From assembly GCA_039185015.1 (NCBI GenBank), contig JBCDAU010000048.1:1-38979 (forward strand): a stretch of 38,979 nt of DNA. Reading direction: 5' to 3'. Positions 23,846 through 32,783 of this stretch are shown here, in pieces. Made by a program: the position numbers and the translations under genes. The notes beneath the pieces are model-generated. The model did not search any database, had not been told where the DNA came from, and was given only the letters and a program-made list of their open reading frames with translations. How positions within the stretch are numbered: the first letter of the stretch is position 1; every line of letters begins with the position of its first letter. Source of the stretch: JBCBSZ01 sp039185015. GTDB lineage: Bacteria; Actinomycetota; Acidimicrobiia; Acidimicrobiales; Poriferisodalaceae.

Positions 23846-24985
23846 GTACTGGATGTCGAGGCGGTGCGGGCCGAGACCCGTGACCTGCTCGCCGCCTGCG
23901 ACACGTTGCGCTCGGCTCAGGCCGATGTGGCCGCCCGGTTGGAGTCCTGGCTGGGGACCGAGTGGTGGCGCTTCGACGGCTCCCGCAGCGCCGAGGACTG
24001 GCTGGGCCTGTTCGCCCAACTGGACGGCGCCGAGGCCCGCCGCCTCACCGAACGGGCCCGCGTTTGCGGCCTGTTGCCCGCCTTCGGTGCGGCCTACCGG
24101 GCCGGGGAGATCGCCGGCGCCCACCTCGACACGTTGGCCCGAGCCATCGGCAACCGGCGGGCCGAGTGCGCGCAACGAGACGAGGCGGCCCTGCTCGACG
24201 CCGCCCGCAACGAAGCACCACCGGCATGGGAACGCACCATCACCACCTGGCGCCAACACTGCGACCGCGCACTGGCCCGTGTTGACGCCGAAGCGGTGTG
24301 GGCCGAGCGTCGGTTCCTGATGCGACGCGACCTGTTCGGAGGCGTCGGACTCACCGGCCGCCTCGACCCCGACGGTGCCGCAGCGTTGTCCGCGGCGATC
24401 ACCTCACACCGCAACGACCCCGACCCGGCTGGCGGACCACCCCGCACCCTCGCCCAACGCAACGCCGACGCCCTCGTCGCCCTCGCCACCGGCGACGAAC
24501 CCGTCACGGTCACCGTCATCATCGACCACGACCACGACCTCGCCGAGCAGAGCCCGCCGGTCGCACCACGAGCCGAGCTGAACGGCGTCCCGATCCCCGG
24601 GGTCACCCTCGAACGCCTCGCCTGCGGCTCCTCCACCACCCGAGTCCTACGAGATGGCCGCAGCATCCTCGACGTCACCGAGTCGACACCAACGATCACG
24701 GTCGGACAACGCCGAGCCCTGCTCGTGCGAGACCCGGTCTGCGCCTTCCCCGGCTGCCACGTGATCGCCCACCGCTGCGACATCCACCACCTCCACCACC
24801 AAGCTCACGGCGGCCAACACCGACTCGACAACCTGGTCCACCTCTGCCGCCACCACCACCGATTCCTCCACGAATCCGGCTGGACCACCACCGGCACCCC
24901 CAACACCGAACTCCACTTCCACCCACCACCAGGCTGGGACCACGAATGGCTCGAACGAGCAGGCATCACCCCACCACTCGAATGA
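23837..24985 (+). CDS. DUF222/13E12-repeat HNH endonuclease
   Basis: 382 residues from the ATG at 23837. Residues ~1-280 form the helical DUF222 region (RARVCGLLPAFGAAYRAGEI, HLDTLARAIGNRR, LTGRLDPDGAAALSAAI). The C-terminal HNH nuclease has C302-x4-C307, DIHHLHHQAHGG (315 onward), LDNLVHLCRHHHRFLH (His and Cys for metal and catalysis), and the usual GW-T end. The family is abundant in actinobacteria and repeats within genomes; DNA-cutting activity is expected but its role is not known. The 3' half prefers GAA, CAA and CGA codons, unlike neighbouring genes, a sign of separate origin. A LexA box covers the start, so it should be induced by DNA damage. Confidence 0.92.
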   Translation: MRSVLDVEAVRAETRDLLAACDTLRSAQADVAARLESWLGTEWWRFDGSRSAEDWLGLFAQLDGAEARRLTERARVCGLLPAFGAAYRAGEIAGAHLDTLARAIGNRRAECAQRDEAALLDAARNEAPPAWERTITTWRQHCDRALARVDAEAVWAERRFLMRRDLFGGVGLTGRLDPDGAAALSAAITSHRNDPDPAGGPPRTLAQRNADALVALATGDEPVTVTVIIDHDHDLAEQSPPVAPRAELNGVPIPGVTLERLACGSSTTRVLRDGRSILDVTESTPTITVGQRRALLVRDPVCAFPGCHVIAHRCDIHHLHHQAHGGQHRLDNLVHLCRHHHRFLHESGWTTTGTPNTELHFHPPPGWDHEWLERAGITPPLE

Positions 24986-25472
24986 CCCCACCCACCTGAC
25001 CCCAGCTCGGCCGACACGAACCCCACCGAGCGACCGAACCCAGTCCCACCACGACGACCCGGCCCCGCCGGGCACACCAGCGCGTCCGCCCTCCCAGACC
25101 AGCCCTTGGATACAACCCGACCGAGGAGTCGGTGGGTGGCGCCGCAGCGGGGCCCCGAGACGCCCGCAGCGAAGCGAGGACGACCTCTCCCGCTCGGGTC
25201 TCGCTTCCTCGATCCTCCGGGCCGACTCCGTCGACCCTCCGCATCCGCTCGCTCGACGGGCCGCTCGGGCCCCGACGAGGTGCGGCGGTGACAGGACCCG
25301 CCGAGCGGACGGACCCCTACCCCCGGGACGGCACCGTTGACAGGACCCGCCGAGCGGACGGCCCCCACGACCGGGCGCAGCGGCGACAGGACCCACCGAG
25401 CGGACGGACCCAGGGGAGCAGTGCCTGGGAATCGGCAACTCGGCCGACATCGAGCCGCCGTAGTCTCGACCA
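24986..25472. other. 487-nt non-coding gap with repeats and a hairpin
   Basis: No convincing reading frame is seen. The part next to the HNH gene keeps that gene's CCACC-rich look. An 8-bp inverted repeat (GAAGCGAG at 25171-25178, CTCGCTTC at 25200-25207) could fold with a 21-nt loop, but there is no T-run. Three short direct repeats follow at 25290-25407 (listed separately). The promoter of the MFS gene must lie near the end, but no clear boxes were found. Confidence 0.5.
25290..25407. repeat. Three 23-bp direct repeats
   Basis: GACAGGACCCGCCGAGCGGA plus CGG occurs at 25290-25312 and 25339-25361 and, with one change, at 25385-25407. The periods are 49 and 46 nt and the intervening sequences differ. 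Each copy holds a CCGCCGAGCGG core that is nearly self-complementary. This might be a family of small intergenic repeats or a protein-binding array. It is too short and too GC-rich for a CRISPR. Confidence 0.6.
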
Positions 25473-26864
25473 GTGACCACTCCCGCCGAGACCGATGGCT
25501 CCCGTGCGCTGGTCATCGGTGCCGTCACGGCCATCGTGCTCGTCGCGCTGGAGACGCTCGGCATCGCCGCCGCCATGCCAGTGATCTCCGACGAGCTCGA
25601 CGGTGAGGCGCTCTACGGCGCCGTGTTCTCCGCGTTCTACCTGGCGCAGGTCGTCGCGATCGCGGTCGCTGGTCACCTCACGGGTCGACGTCCGCTGCAC
25701 CTCGTCTTCGCGACCGGGTTGGCGGTGTTCGGGGTGGGGCTGCTCGCCGCCACCGTCGCGCCGACCATGGAGATCCTCGTGGCCACGCGCGTGGTGCAGG
25801 GGCTCGGCGCGGGACTGATCGCCTCGGCGGTCTACGCCACGATCACGCTCGGCTTCTCCGACGAGCGGCGCCCGATGGTGCTCGCCTACGTCAGCTCGGC
25901 CTGGGTCGCGCCCGCCTTCATCGCGCCCCCACTTGCCGGCTTCCTCGCCGAGGAGGTGTCGTGGCGATGGGTGTTCGGCGGCGTCACGCCACTGGTCCCG
26001 GTGGTCGCAGCGCTCGCGATCCCGCCGCTCCGCCGCATCGAATCGGCCGATGGGAGCGACCTCGCCCTTCGCGATCCACTCGTCGGCGGCCTCGTGACAG
26101 CCATCGGCATCGGCCTCGGGCAGTGGGCGCTGGCCCGACCCGAGATCGTCGTCGTGGTCGCCGGCACGATCGTCGGCATCGCGCTGACGACCGCCGGGCT
26201 GTCGCGGTTGCTGCCATCGGCCCTCCGGACGGTCCGGACCGTCGTGGGAGCAGCGGCGGCGCTGAAGCTCCTGCTCGCCGCCGGGTTCTTCGGCGTCCAC
26301 TACTTCCTGCCCGTCGCGCTGACCGACGTGCAGGGCCTCTCGGCGACGGTCGCCGGTCTGATCCTCACGGTGGGCTCGGCGACGTGGACCGTGGGGGCGT
26401 TCATCAGCACCCGGGGTCTCGATCGCGTCGGCCCCCGATCCGTGGCGCTCGTCGGCTGCGCAGCGTTGATGACCGGGACGGCAGCGATGTTCCTGATCCT
26501 CGACGCCGACGTGGCACCGGTCGTCGCCTTCCCACTGTGGGCGGTGGCGGCGATCGGCATGGGGCTCGCGTTCAACACGTCGAACTCGACGGCCATGGAT
26601 GCGGCCGTCGCCGACGGCCAGGACGCCGGCGACCTGGCGACCGCCCTGTCGATGGGCGACGTCCTCGGTGGAGCGATCGCCTCCGGCGTCGGCGGAGCGA
26701 TCCTCGCCACGGGCGCCCGCGAGGGATGGAGCGACGCGTCGGCGCTCGCCGGCGTCTTCGGGGTCATGATCGGGGTGCTGGCCGTGGCAGCAGTGGTGGC
26801 GGTCCGCCTCCCACGCCGCCGTCCGACGGCAGCCCCAGCGCCTGCGGAGGCTCCGGCCGTCTGA
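25473..26864 (+). CDS. MFS transporter, drug-efflux type
   Basis: 463 residues, GTG start. About 14 hydrophobic segments, consistent with the DHA2/14-TM type. Visible features: first helix ALVIGAVTAIVLVALETLGI, followed by AAMPVISDELDG; the motif-A-like loop after helix 2, GHLTGRRPLHLVFATGLAVF; and RVVQGLGAGLIASAVYATI, close to motif B (R-x-x-Q-G-x-G). Motif C is less clear. Family members export drugs or metabolites with protons. The substrate is unknown, and no regulator is next to it. Confidence 0.9.
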   Translation: MTTPAETDGSRALVIGAVTAIVLVALETLGIAAAMPVISDELDGEALYGAVFSAFYLAQVVAIAVAGHLTGRRPLHLVFATGLAVFGVGLLAATVAPTMEILVATRVVQGLGAGLIASAVYATITLGFSDERRPMVLAYVSSAWVAPAFIAPPLAGFLAEEVSWRWVFGGVTPLVPVVAALAIPPLRRIESADGSDLALRDPLVGGLVTAIGIGLGQWALARPEIVVVVAGTIVGIALTTAGLSRLLPSALRTVRTVVGAAAALKLLLAAGFFGVHYFLPVALTDVQGLSATVAGLILTVGSATWTVGAFISTRGLDRVGPRSVALVGCAALMTGTAAMFLILDADVAPVVAFPLWAVAAIGMGLAFNTSNSTAMDAAVADGQDAGDLATALSMGDVLGGAIASGVGGAILATGAREGWSDASALAGVFGVMIGVLAVAAVVAVRLPRRRPTAAPAPAEAPAV

Positions 26865-26918
26865 GCGACCAGGGCTCCCGACTCACCGTCGGCGGCCGCC
26901 GTCGGCCACTCTGTCCCG

Positions 26919-27827
26919 ATGCCCGCCACCGTCCCGACCGTCACCGACGCCCAGCTGCTCGAGCTGGAGGACCAGGTTCGGCAGGGACTCGAAGAACGCA
27001 GCTTCGGTGACCTCCAGGTCATGGGCTTCGGCGAGCTGGGCGTCGCGATCGGACTGCCGGCGGACGCACCCGTCGCCGTCGCCAAGCGGATGCCGGCGCT
27101 CCCGACCCGCCGGGAGATGGAGGAGTGGTTCGCGTACCTCGACCGGTACGAAGCGCTGGTCGCCGAGCACGTCGCCGTCGCACCGACCGAGAAGCGCACC
27201 GTGCCGACCGACGACGGGAGCCGGTGGGCCGGCTTCATGATCCAGCCCTGCTACGACCGCTCGGTCCTGGTCGAGCACGTGCTCCCCGACATCGAGCCGA
27301 CGATCGACCACCCGATCGTGGTCGCCATCCGGGACGCCGCACTGTCCGCTGTCGCCGACGGCCGATGCGCGATCGATGCCCAGTTCACCAACTTCGTGTG
27401 GATCGACGAGACGCTGATCTCGATCGACTGCGGCTCGCCGTTCCTCTACCACCCGGACGGCTCACCGGACTACGAGATCGGCGCCTACGCATCGTCCATG
27501 CCCAGCCTGCTTCGACCCGTCGTGGTGAAGATGGCCGAGCGAGTCGCCGCCCAGTGCGGCACTCCCAACGGCACGCTCGAGCTGGCGGCACTCAGCATCG
27601 TGCGGATCGGGCAGGAACGCTGGCTGGACGCCGTCCTCGACACCTTCAACGCGAAGCTCGACGAGCCGATCCAGCGAGCCGACGTCACCGCCCGCTTCGA
27701 CAAGCTCCACGGCGAGATGCAGAACATCAAGCGCCTCGGCCGCCTCCAACGCACCTGGGTCGAGCGGGTCCGCCGCCGGCGCTACGACTTCTTCATCACC
27801 GACTCGTTCACCGGCGAGGTGCTGTGA
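26919..27827 (+). CDS. DUF6206-like protein, possibly kinase-fold
   Basis: 302 residues. It shows FGDLQVMGFGELGVAIGL and VAVAKRMPALP near the N-terminus, a region AGFMIQPCYDRSVLVEHVL, and FVWIDETLISIDCGSPFLY in the middle. The order of a Gly-rich start, a Lys strand and an 'ID-G-PF' segment resembles aminoglycoside-kinase-like folds. I relate it to the DUF6206 family from memory, not from a search. No function is known. The 54-nt gap after the MFS gene includes a 12-bp GC palindrome (26890-26901). It converges with the VanY gene 9 nt away. Confidence 0.6.
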   Translation: MPATVPTVTDAQLLELEDQVRQGLEERSFGDLQVMGFGELGVAIGLPADAPVAVAKRMPALPTRREMEEWFAYLDRYEALVAEHVAVAPTEKRTVPTDDGSRWAGFMIQPCYDRSVLVEHVLPDIEPTIDHPIVVAIRDAALSAVADGRCAIDAQFTNFVWIDETLISIDCGSPFLYHPDGSPDYEIGAYASSMPSLLRPVVVKMAERVAAQCGTPNGTLELAALSIVRIGQERWLDAVLDTFNAKLDEPIQRADVTARFDKLHGEMQNIKRLGRLQRTWVERVRRRRYDFFITDSFTGEVL

Positions 27828-27836
27828 GGCCTCAGC

Positions 27837-29024
27837 TCACCGCCCGTTGATCGACCAGTGCCAGGGCTCGCTGGGCAGGTTGTAGAAGCCGTAGTCGGCA
27901 GCGTTCTCGAACAACCACAGGTAGGCCGGATCGTCGCGGCGGGTGATGAGCACGCCGTTGTTGGTGATGTCGAGCGCGAGGCCACGCTCGTGCATCGAGG
28001 CGCGGGGGCGAGCCGTGGGCGGACGGCACTCGTTGCTCGGCCGCACGTAGATGTCGTACTCGCTCGGGCCGCAGTGGGCTCGGCGGAGCTCGATCTGCGT
28101 GGCACCGTCACGCCAACCGCCACCACCGAAGGAGTAGCCGTCCTCCTCGGCGGCCGCGACCATCGCCTCGACGTCCTCGGCCACGTCGACGTGGACCCGG
28201 AAGCCGCGCACGATCACGGTCTGGTCGATGCCGACCGGCGGCCCGACATCGCCACGGCCGGGCGAGCGCGGCGGGAGGAGCGACGCGAGGTACAGCTCGC
28301 GCTGGCGGATGCGGTCGGCGAGCTCGGCGTCGAGCTCCTTGAGCGCCTCCGCCTCGGCGAGGGTGCGGTCGAGCCGGTCCTGCAGATCGAGGACGAAGGC
28401 GAGGTGCTCGGCCTCGGCCTCTTCGGCGACGACGAGGGCACGGACGGCGGCATCGTCGGCCTCCTGGGCGATGGTGGTGAGGTCGGCGGCCTCGTCCCGC
28501 CGCTCCGAGAGCACGGTGAGGGCCGAGTCGACCTCATCGGCGAAGGCGTTGTTGTCGCCGATGACCGTGCCGATCACCGCGTCGACGGTGGCGTCGGCGA
28601 ACAGCTCGCCCCGGAGCACCCCCTCGAGGGCTCGCCGATCGGTGTTGCCCAGGTAGAGCTCGACGGCGAGAAAGGCGGCCCGTCGCTCGAGCGAGCCGAG
28701 CTCGGCACCGGCGAGGTCGGCAGAGGTGGAGGACGCAGCGGCAGCTGCCGCGGCGGCGTCGGCCGCGGTACGAGCGGCGACGGCGTCCTCGCGGGCCTGC
28801 GTGGCGATCCGGTCGAGGCGGCGCAGCTCGGCCTCGGCCTCGTCGACCTCGAGGGTCAGCGCATCCGCCGCGGCCTCGGTGTCGGTGCGATCCTCGATCA
28901 CGTCGTCCCGCTCGTCGCGGAGGTCGTCCAGGGTTTCCTGGGCACCGACCGACCCGGCGATCACACCGACCAGCGCCAGCCCGGCGACGACGAGGATCCA
29001 CGGGCGCGTCACGAGCTGCCGCAC
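27837..29024 (-). CDS. VanY-type D,D-carboxypeptidase with long coiled coil
   Basis: 395 residues from a GTG at 29024 (GGGAG upstream); a GTG at 29012 is possible. N-terminal membrane or signal segment (PWILVVAGLALVGVIAGSVG), then a ~220-residue coiled coil (DDLRDERDDVIEDRTDTEAA onward, Ala/Glu-rich). The peptidase domain (~265-395) has both M15B zinc-site motifs: H345-E-R-G-L-A-L-D352 (HxxGxAxD) and E386-P-W-H389. A Cys pair, HCGPSEYD and NECRPP, flanks a loop. VanY enzymes trim the last D-Ala from peptidoglycan stems. The coiled coil resembles the FtsX-dependent hydrolase regulators (EnvC/RipC type) and may mean control by a divisome or elongation partner. Confidence 0.88.
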   Translation of the reverse strand: MRQLVTRPWILVVAGLALVGVIAGSVGAQETLDDLRDERDDVIEDRTDTEAAADALTLEVDEAEAELRRLDRIATQAREDAVAARTAADAAAAAAAASSTSADLAGAELGSLERRAAFLAVELYLGNTDRRALEGVLRGELFADATVDAVIGTVIGDNNAFADEVDSALTVLSERRDEAADLTTIAQEADDAAVRALVVAEEAEAEHLAFVLDLQDRLDRTLAEAEALKELDAELADRIRQRELYLASLLPPRSPGRGDVGPPVGIDQTVIVRGFRVHVDVAEDVEAMVAAAEEDGYSFGGGGWRDGATQIELRRAHCGPSEYDIYVRPSNECRPPTARPRASMHERGLALDITNNGVLITRRDDPAYLWLFENAADYGFYNLPSEPWHWSINGR

Positions 29025-29207
29025 CCGGCTCCCGTCGGCACGTTCGGCTCGTGAGACAAGGCTCCAGCCTGCACGACGGCGACGGACGATTCGGGTCGGG
29101 GCCGGGCCGCAAAGTAGCCTCCGCGCCGTATCCGGGGGGATGGGTCGGCGGCGACGTCGCCGACGACGAGGGGCGCCGACGGCGGCGACGGACACGAGGA
29201 GATCACC

Positions 29208-29966
29208 ATGGACCTGGGCCTTGCGGGCAAGAAGGTGCTCGTCACCGGCTCGACGAAGGGCATCGGTCGGGCGATCGTCGAGCTGATGCTCGACGAGGGC
29301 GCGAGCGTCGGTATCTGCGCCCGCACCGCCGAGGACGTCGAGGCCGCCAAGGGCGAGCTGTCCACCAAGGGCACCGTCGTGGGTGGCGCGGTCGACGTGG
29401 CGGACGCCGATGCGCTCCGCTCCTGGATCAGCGAGTCCGGTGAGGCCCTGGGTGGCATCGACGTCTACGTCCACAACACCTCGACCGGTCCGGCCCGCGA
29501 CGAGGACGGCTGGTACAAGAGCTTCGACGTCGACGTGATGGCGATGATGCGGGGCTACGAGGCCGCCACGCCGTTCCTCGAGGAGTCCGACTCCGCCTGC
29601 GTGATCGCCATCTCCACCACCGCAGCGCTGGAGCACTTCGCCACCGGCGCCAACAGCTACTCGGCGCTCAAGGCCGCCGTGGTCAACTACGGCTGCGGCC
29701 AGGCCCAGGTGCTCGGCGCCAAGGGGATCCGCTCCAACGTCGTCTCGCCGGGTCCGATCTTCATCGATGGCGGCTCGTGGGATCGCATCAAGGAGCACAT
29801 GACCCCGTTCTACGACGCCACCAAGGCCAACCAGCCGCTCGGCGACCTCGGGGGTGCCGACGACGTCGCCAACGCGGTCGGGTTCCTGGCCTCGCCGGCC
29901 GCGAAGCACATCACCGGTGTGAACCTCGTGGTCGACGGCGGCTTCCTGAAGCGCGTCAACTTCTAG
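29208..29966 (+). CDS. Short-chain dehydrogenase/reductase (SDR)
   Basis: 252 residues, GAGGAG ribosome site. Cofactor loop TGSTKGIG (residues 13-20), the HNTS (NAG-like) strand end at ~89, catalytic Ser near 137 (ISTTAA), Y151-S-A-L-K155, and PGPIFIDGG and GVNLVVDGGF near the C-terminus. A classical SDR, NAD(P)H-dependent, acting on alcohols or ketones; the substrate is unknown. It is followed 8 nt later by the ThuA-like gene and then the acetoin dehydrogenase-like genes, so it may work on a related intermediate. Confidence 0.93.
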   Translation: MDLGLAGKKVLVTGSTKGIGRAIVELMLDEGASVGICARTAEDVEAAKGELSTKGTVVGGAVDVADADALRSWISESGEALGGIDVYVHNTSTGPARDEDGWYKSFDVDVMAMMRGYEAATPFLEESDSACVIAISTTAALEHFATGANSYSALKAAVVNYGCGQAQVLGAKGIRSNVVSPGPIFIDGGSWDRIKEHMTPFYDATKANQPLGDLGGADDVANAVGFLASPAAKHITGVNLVVDGGFLKRVNF

Positions 29967-29974
29967 GGGCGACG

Positions 29975-30748
29975 ATGGCCGAGCTCGGCGCCGACGACCG
30001 CATCGACGCCCACCTCGTCTGCGGTGGTCGGTTCCACGACTTCGACTTCGCGCGCATGCAGCTCCTCCAGCTGATGGGAGAGGACCCGCGCATCCGGGTG
30101 ACCGTGAGCGCGGACTACTCCGACCTCTTCTCGATCTCCAACGCCGACTTCCTCGTCACCTACACGTGCGACGTCCGCCCCGACCCGCGTGAGCAGGCGG
30201 TGCTCGAGCGCTACGTGCGCAAGGGTGGCAAGTGGCTCGCCCTGCACGGCACCAACTCGGCGCTCGAGATGGGCAACGGCGTCGCCACCCCGCGGGTGCT
30301 CGGTTCGGTCGCGAAGGTGCTCGGCTCGCAGTTCATCGCCCACCCGCCGATCCAGGAGTTCACGGTCGAGGTCACGGACCCCGATCATCCCTTGGTCGAG
30401 GGCATCGAGCCGTTCCAGACCGACGACGAGATCTACCTCTGCGAGCTGCACGATCCCGAGGAGCACACCGTGCTGCTCCACACACACTGGCACGGCGACA
30501 CCGGGGCGGGCGGCTTCCACGAGAACGAGTGGCCCGACGACGACCCACGGCCGATCTCCTACCTGCGGCCCTACGGCGACGGGTGCGTGCTCTACAACAA
30601 CCTCGGCCACTGCCGAGGCCACTGGGACATGCAGCCGATGGTGCCCTTCTACCCCAAGATCGAGCGGGGCTCCTGGGAGCAGCCCGCGTTCTACGAGCTG
30701 CTGCGACGAGCGATCCGCTGGGCCACCGGCGATCTCGCGGCGGCCTGA
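29975..30748 (+). CDS. ThuA-like domain protein
   Basis: 257 residues from the ATG at 29975, 8 nt after the SDR stop. ThuA family signs are HDFDFARMQLLQLM, FLVTYTCD, RYVRKGGKWLALHGTNSA and the C-terminal YLRPYGDGCVLYNNLGHC. The fold is a class-I glutamine-amidotransferase-like flavodoxin fold without the amidotransferase triad. ThuA was first described in trehalose use in Sinorhizobium, where it is linked to 3-keto sugar oxidation. The role here is open; position suggests the same pathway as the SDR and dehydrogenase genes. Confidence 0.85.
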   Translation: MAELGADDRIDAHLVCGGRFHDFDFARMQLLQLMGEDPRIRVTVSADYSDLFSISNADFLVTYTCDVRPDPREQAVLERYVRKGGKWLALHGTNSALEMGNGVATPRVLGSVAKVLGSQFIAHPPIQEFTVEVTDPDHPLVEGIEPFQTDDEIYLCELHDPEEHTVLLHTHWHGDTGAGGFHENEWPDDDPRPISYLRPYGDGCVLYNNLGHCRGHWDMQPMVPFYPKIERGSWEQPAFYELLRRAIRWATGDLAAA

Positions 30749-30782
30749 ACCCGATGACCGAGACCGAGACGAAAGGACGGGC

Positions 30783-31766
30783 GTGAGCGATCCGACCCCC
30801 GAAGTGCTGTGGGACCTCCACCACCGCATGGTCCGCATCCGGCTGTTCGAGGAGAACACCGGCCGCCTCTCCGAGCAGGCGAAGCTGCCCGGCTTCCTCC
30901 ACCTGTACGTCGGTGAGGAGGCCGTCGCCGCCGGCGTGTGCGCCAACCTGACCGACGACGACCAGATCACCTCGACCCACCGCGGCCACGGCCACCTGGT
31001 CGCCAAGGGCGGCGACTTCAAGCGGATGTTCGCCGAGCTCTACGGCAAGGCAACGGGCTACAACAAGGGCAAGGGCGGGTCGATGCACATCTGCGACCTC
31101 GACCTCGGCATGCTCGGCGCCAACGGCATCGTCGGTGCGGGTTCGCCCATCGCCGTCGGGGCCGGCTTCGCCAACAAGTACCTCGGCAACGGCCAGGTGT
31201 CGGTGCCGTTCTTCGGTGACGGCGCCACCAACATCGGCGCCTTCCACGAGGCGGCCAACATGGCGGCGGCGCTCAAGCTGCCGGTCGTGTTCATCTGCGA
31301 GAACAACGAGTACGGCGAGTTCACGCCCCGGCACAAGACGATGGCGGTCACCGACGTCGCCAGCCGAGCCGAGGGCTACGGCATGCCCGGCGTGATCATC
31401 GACGGCATGGACGCCGTCGCCGTCTGGGAGGTCGCCTCCGAGGCGATCGCCCGCGCCCGGCGGGGTGACGGCCCGACCTTCGTCGAGGCCAAGACCTACC
31501 GCTACTACGACCACCACGGGGTGAAGGGCCTCGGCGTGACGTACCGGGAGGACAGCGAGGTCGAGGAGGCGAAGACCCGCGACCCGATCGGCCGCATCGA
31601 GGAGCGCATGATCGAGGCCGGCGTCGCGAGCGCCGAGGACCTCGAGGGCGTCCACGCCAAGGTGCAGGCCGAGATCGACGAGGCCATCGCCTTCGCCGAG
31701 GAGAGCCCGTACCCCGATCCCGACCAGATCCTGCAGGACGTCTACACCGTGAGGGCAGCCGGATGA
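30783..31766 (+). CDS. acoA: Acetoin/2-oxoacid dehydrogenase E1 component, alpha subunit
   Basis: 327 residues, GTG start with AAAGGA upstream. Thiamine-diphosphate site G145-D-G ... N174-N175 (FFGDGATNIGAFHEAANMAA ... ENNEYGE). Also RGHGHLVAKG, the KGKGGSMHI segment, GANGIVGAG, and YRYYDHHGVKG near the phosphorylation-loop region. Together with the beta subunit it decarboxylates the substrate and passes the acyl group to the lipoyl arm of E2. The nearby acoX favours acetoin as substrate over pyruvate, but branched 2-oxoacids cannot be excluded. ATGA overlap with the next gene. Confidence 0.9.
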   Translation: MSDPTPEVLWDLHHRMVRIRLFEENTGRLSEQAKLPGFLHLYVGEEAVAAGVCANLTDDDQITSTHRGHGHLVAKGGDFKRMFAELYGKATGYNKGKGGSMHICDLDLGMLGANGIVGAGSPIAVGAGFANKYLGNGQVSVPFFGDGATNIGAFHEAANMAAALKLPVVFICENNEYGEFTPRHKTMAVTDVASRAEGYGMPGVIIDGMDAVAVWEVASEAIARARRGDGPTFVEAKTYRYYDHHGVKGLGVTYREDSEVEEAKTRDPIGRIEERMIEAGVASAEDLEGVHAKVQAEIDEAIAFAEESPYPDPDQILQDVYTVRAAG

Positions 31767-32776
31767 CCGCCACCGAGTCCGACACCCGTCAGCTGACCTA
31801 CGTCCAGGCGTGGAGCGAGGCGATCGCCGAGTGCATGCGGGACGACCCGAACGTCTTCGTCGCCGGTGAGGACGTCGGCGGCTACGGCGGCGTCTTCGGC
31901 AGCTTCAAGGGCCTGCAGGCCGAGTTCGGCGAGCAGCGCGTCGTCGACACCCCGATCTCCGAGCAGGCGATCATCGGCCTCGGGATCGGTGCCGCCGTCA
32001 GCGGCCTGCGCCCGATCGTCGACATCATGTTCATGGACTTCACCGCGGTCGCGATGGACCAGATCGTGAACCAGGCGGCCAAGCTCAAGTACATGTTCGG
32101 CGGCAAGGCCGTGATCCCGCTGACCATCACCACCTTCGGCGGTGCCGGTCTCGGCGCCGCCGCGCAGCACTCGCAGAGCCTCGAGGCCTGGATCTGCCAC
32201 GTGCCCGGCCTCAAGGTCGTGCAGCCGTCCAACCCGCACGACGTGAAGGGCCTGCTCATCTCGGCGATCCGGGACGACAACCCGACCTACGTCGTCGGCA
32301 ACAAGCTGATGCTCGGCGCCACGGGCCACGTGCCCGACGAGATGTACGAGATCCCGCTCGGGGTCGCCAACATCGTGCGCCCCGGCGACGACGTCACGAT
32401 CGTCGCCACGGGGCGGATGGTCGTCGAGGCGGTCGAGGCGGCCACCAAACTGGCCGAGGACGGCATCGAGTGCGAGGTCATCGACCCTCGCACCCTCCAG
32501 CCGCTCGACACCGACACGATCGTCGAGTCGGCCAAGCGCACCAACCGGGTGGTCGTCGCCCACGAGGCCGTGCGCTTCGGCGGCATCGGGGCCGAGATGG
32601 CCGCGCAGATCCAGGAGGAGGCGTTCGACTACCTGGACGCCCCGGTCCAGCGGGTCGGCGCACCGTTCTCGCCGGTGCCGTTCAGCCCGGCGCTCGAGCA
32701 GCACTACGTGCCGAGCCGCAAGACCATCGCCCAGGGCGTCCGCGACGTCCTGGCCAGGAACCTGCCGGGGGCCTGA
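31763..32776 (+). CDS. acoB: Acetoin/2-oxoacid dehydrogenase E1 component, beta subunit
   Basis: 337 residues, start overlapping the alpha stop by 4 nt. Family signs are VFVAGEDVGGYGGVFG, DTPISEQAIIGLGIGAAVSG, IMFMDFTAVAMDQIVNQAAK, and the transketolase C-terminal part DIVE-like ECEVIDPRTLQPLDTDTI. It completes the thiamine active site as an alpha2beta2 tetramer with the upstream gene product. The subunit pair belongs to a cytoplasmic multi-enzyme complex. Confidence 0.92.
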   Translation: MTATESDTRQLTYVQAWSEAIAECMRDDPNVFVAGEDVGGYGGVFGSFKGLQAEFGEQRVVDTPISEQAIIGLGIGAAVSGLRPIVDIMFMDFTAVAMDQIVNQAAKLKYMFGGKAVIPLTITTFGGAGLGAAAQHSQSLEAWICHVPGLKVVQPSNPHDVKGLLISAIRDDNPTYVVGNKLMLGATGHVPDEMYEIPLGVANIVRPGDDVTIVATGRMVVEAVEAATKLAEDGIECEVIDPRTLQPLDTDTIVESAKRTNRVVVAHEAVRFGGIGAEMAAQIQEEAFDYLDAPVQRVGAPFSPVPFSPALEQHYVPSRKTIAQGVRDVLARNLPGA

Positions 32777-32783
32777 GCTCCAG

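Noticed and set aside
25290..25407. Possible CRISPR array
   Set aside because: Only three 23-bp repeats, spacers of 23-26 nt with very high GC, uneven spacing and no cas genes.
26890..26901. CGGCGGCCGCCG palindrome after the MFS gene as a terminator
   Set aside because: No loop, no T-run; simple GC palindrome.
29149..29162. 14-bp palindrome CGGCGACGTCGCCG upstream of the SDR operon
   Set aside because: In sequence this rich in GC and GTC/GAC such palindromes arise easily by chance; nothing else supports an operator.
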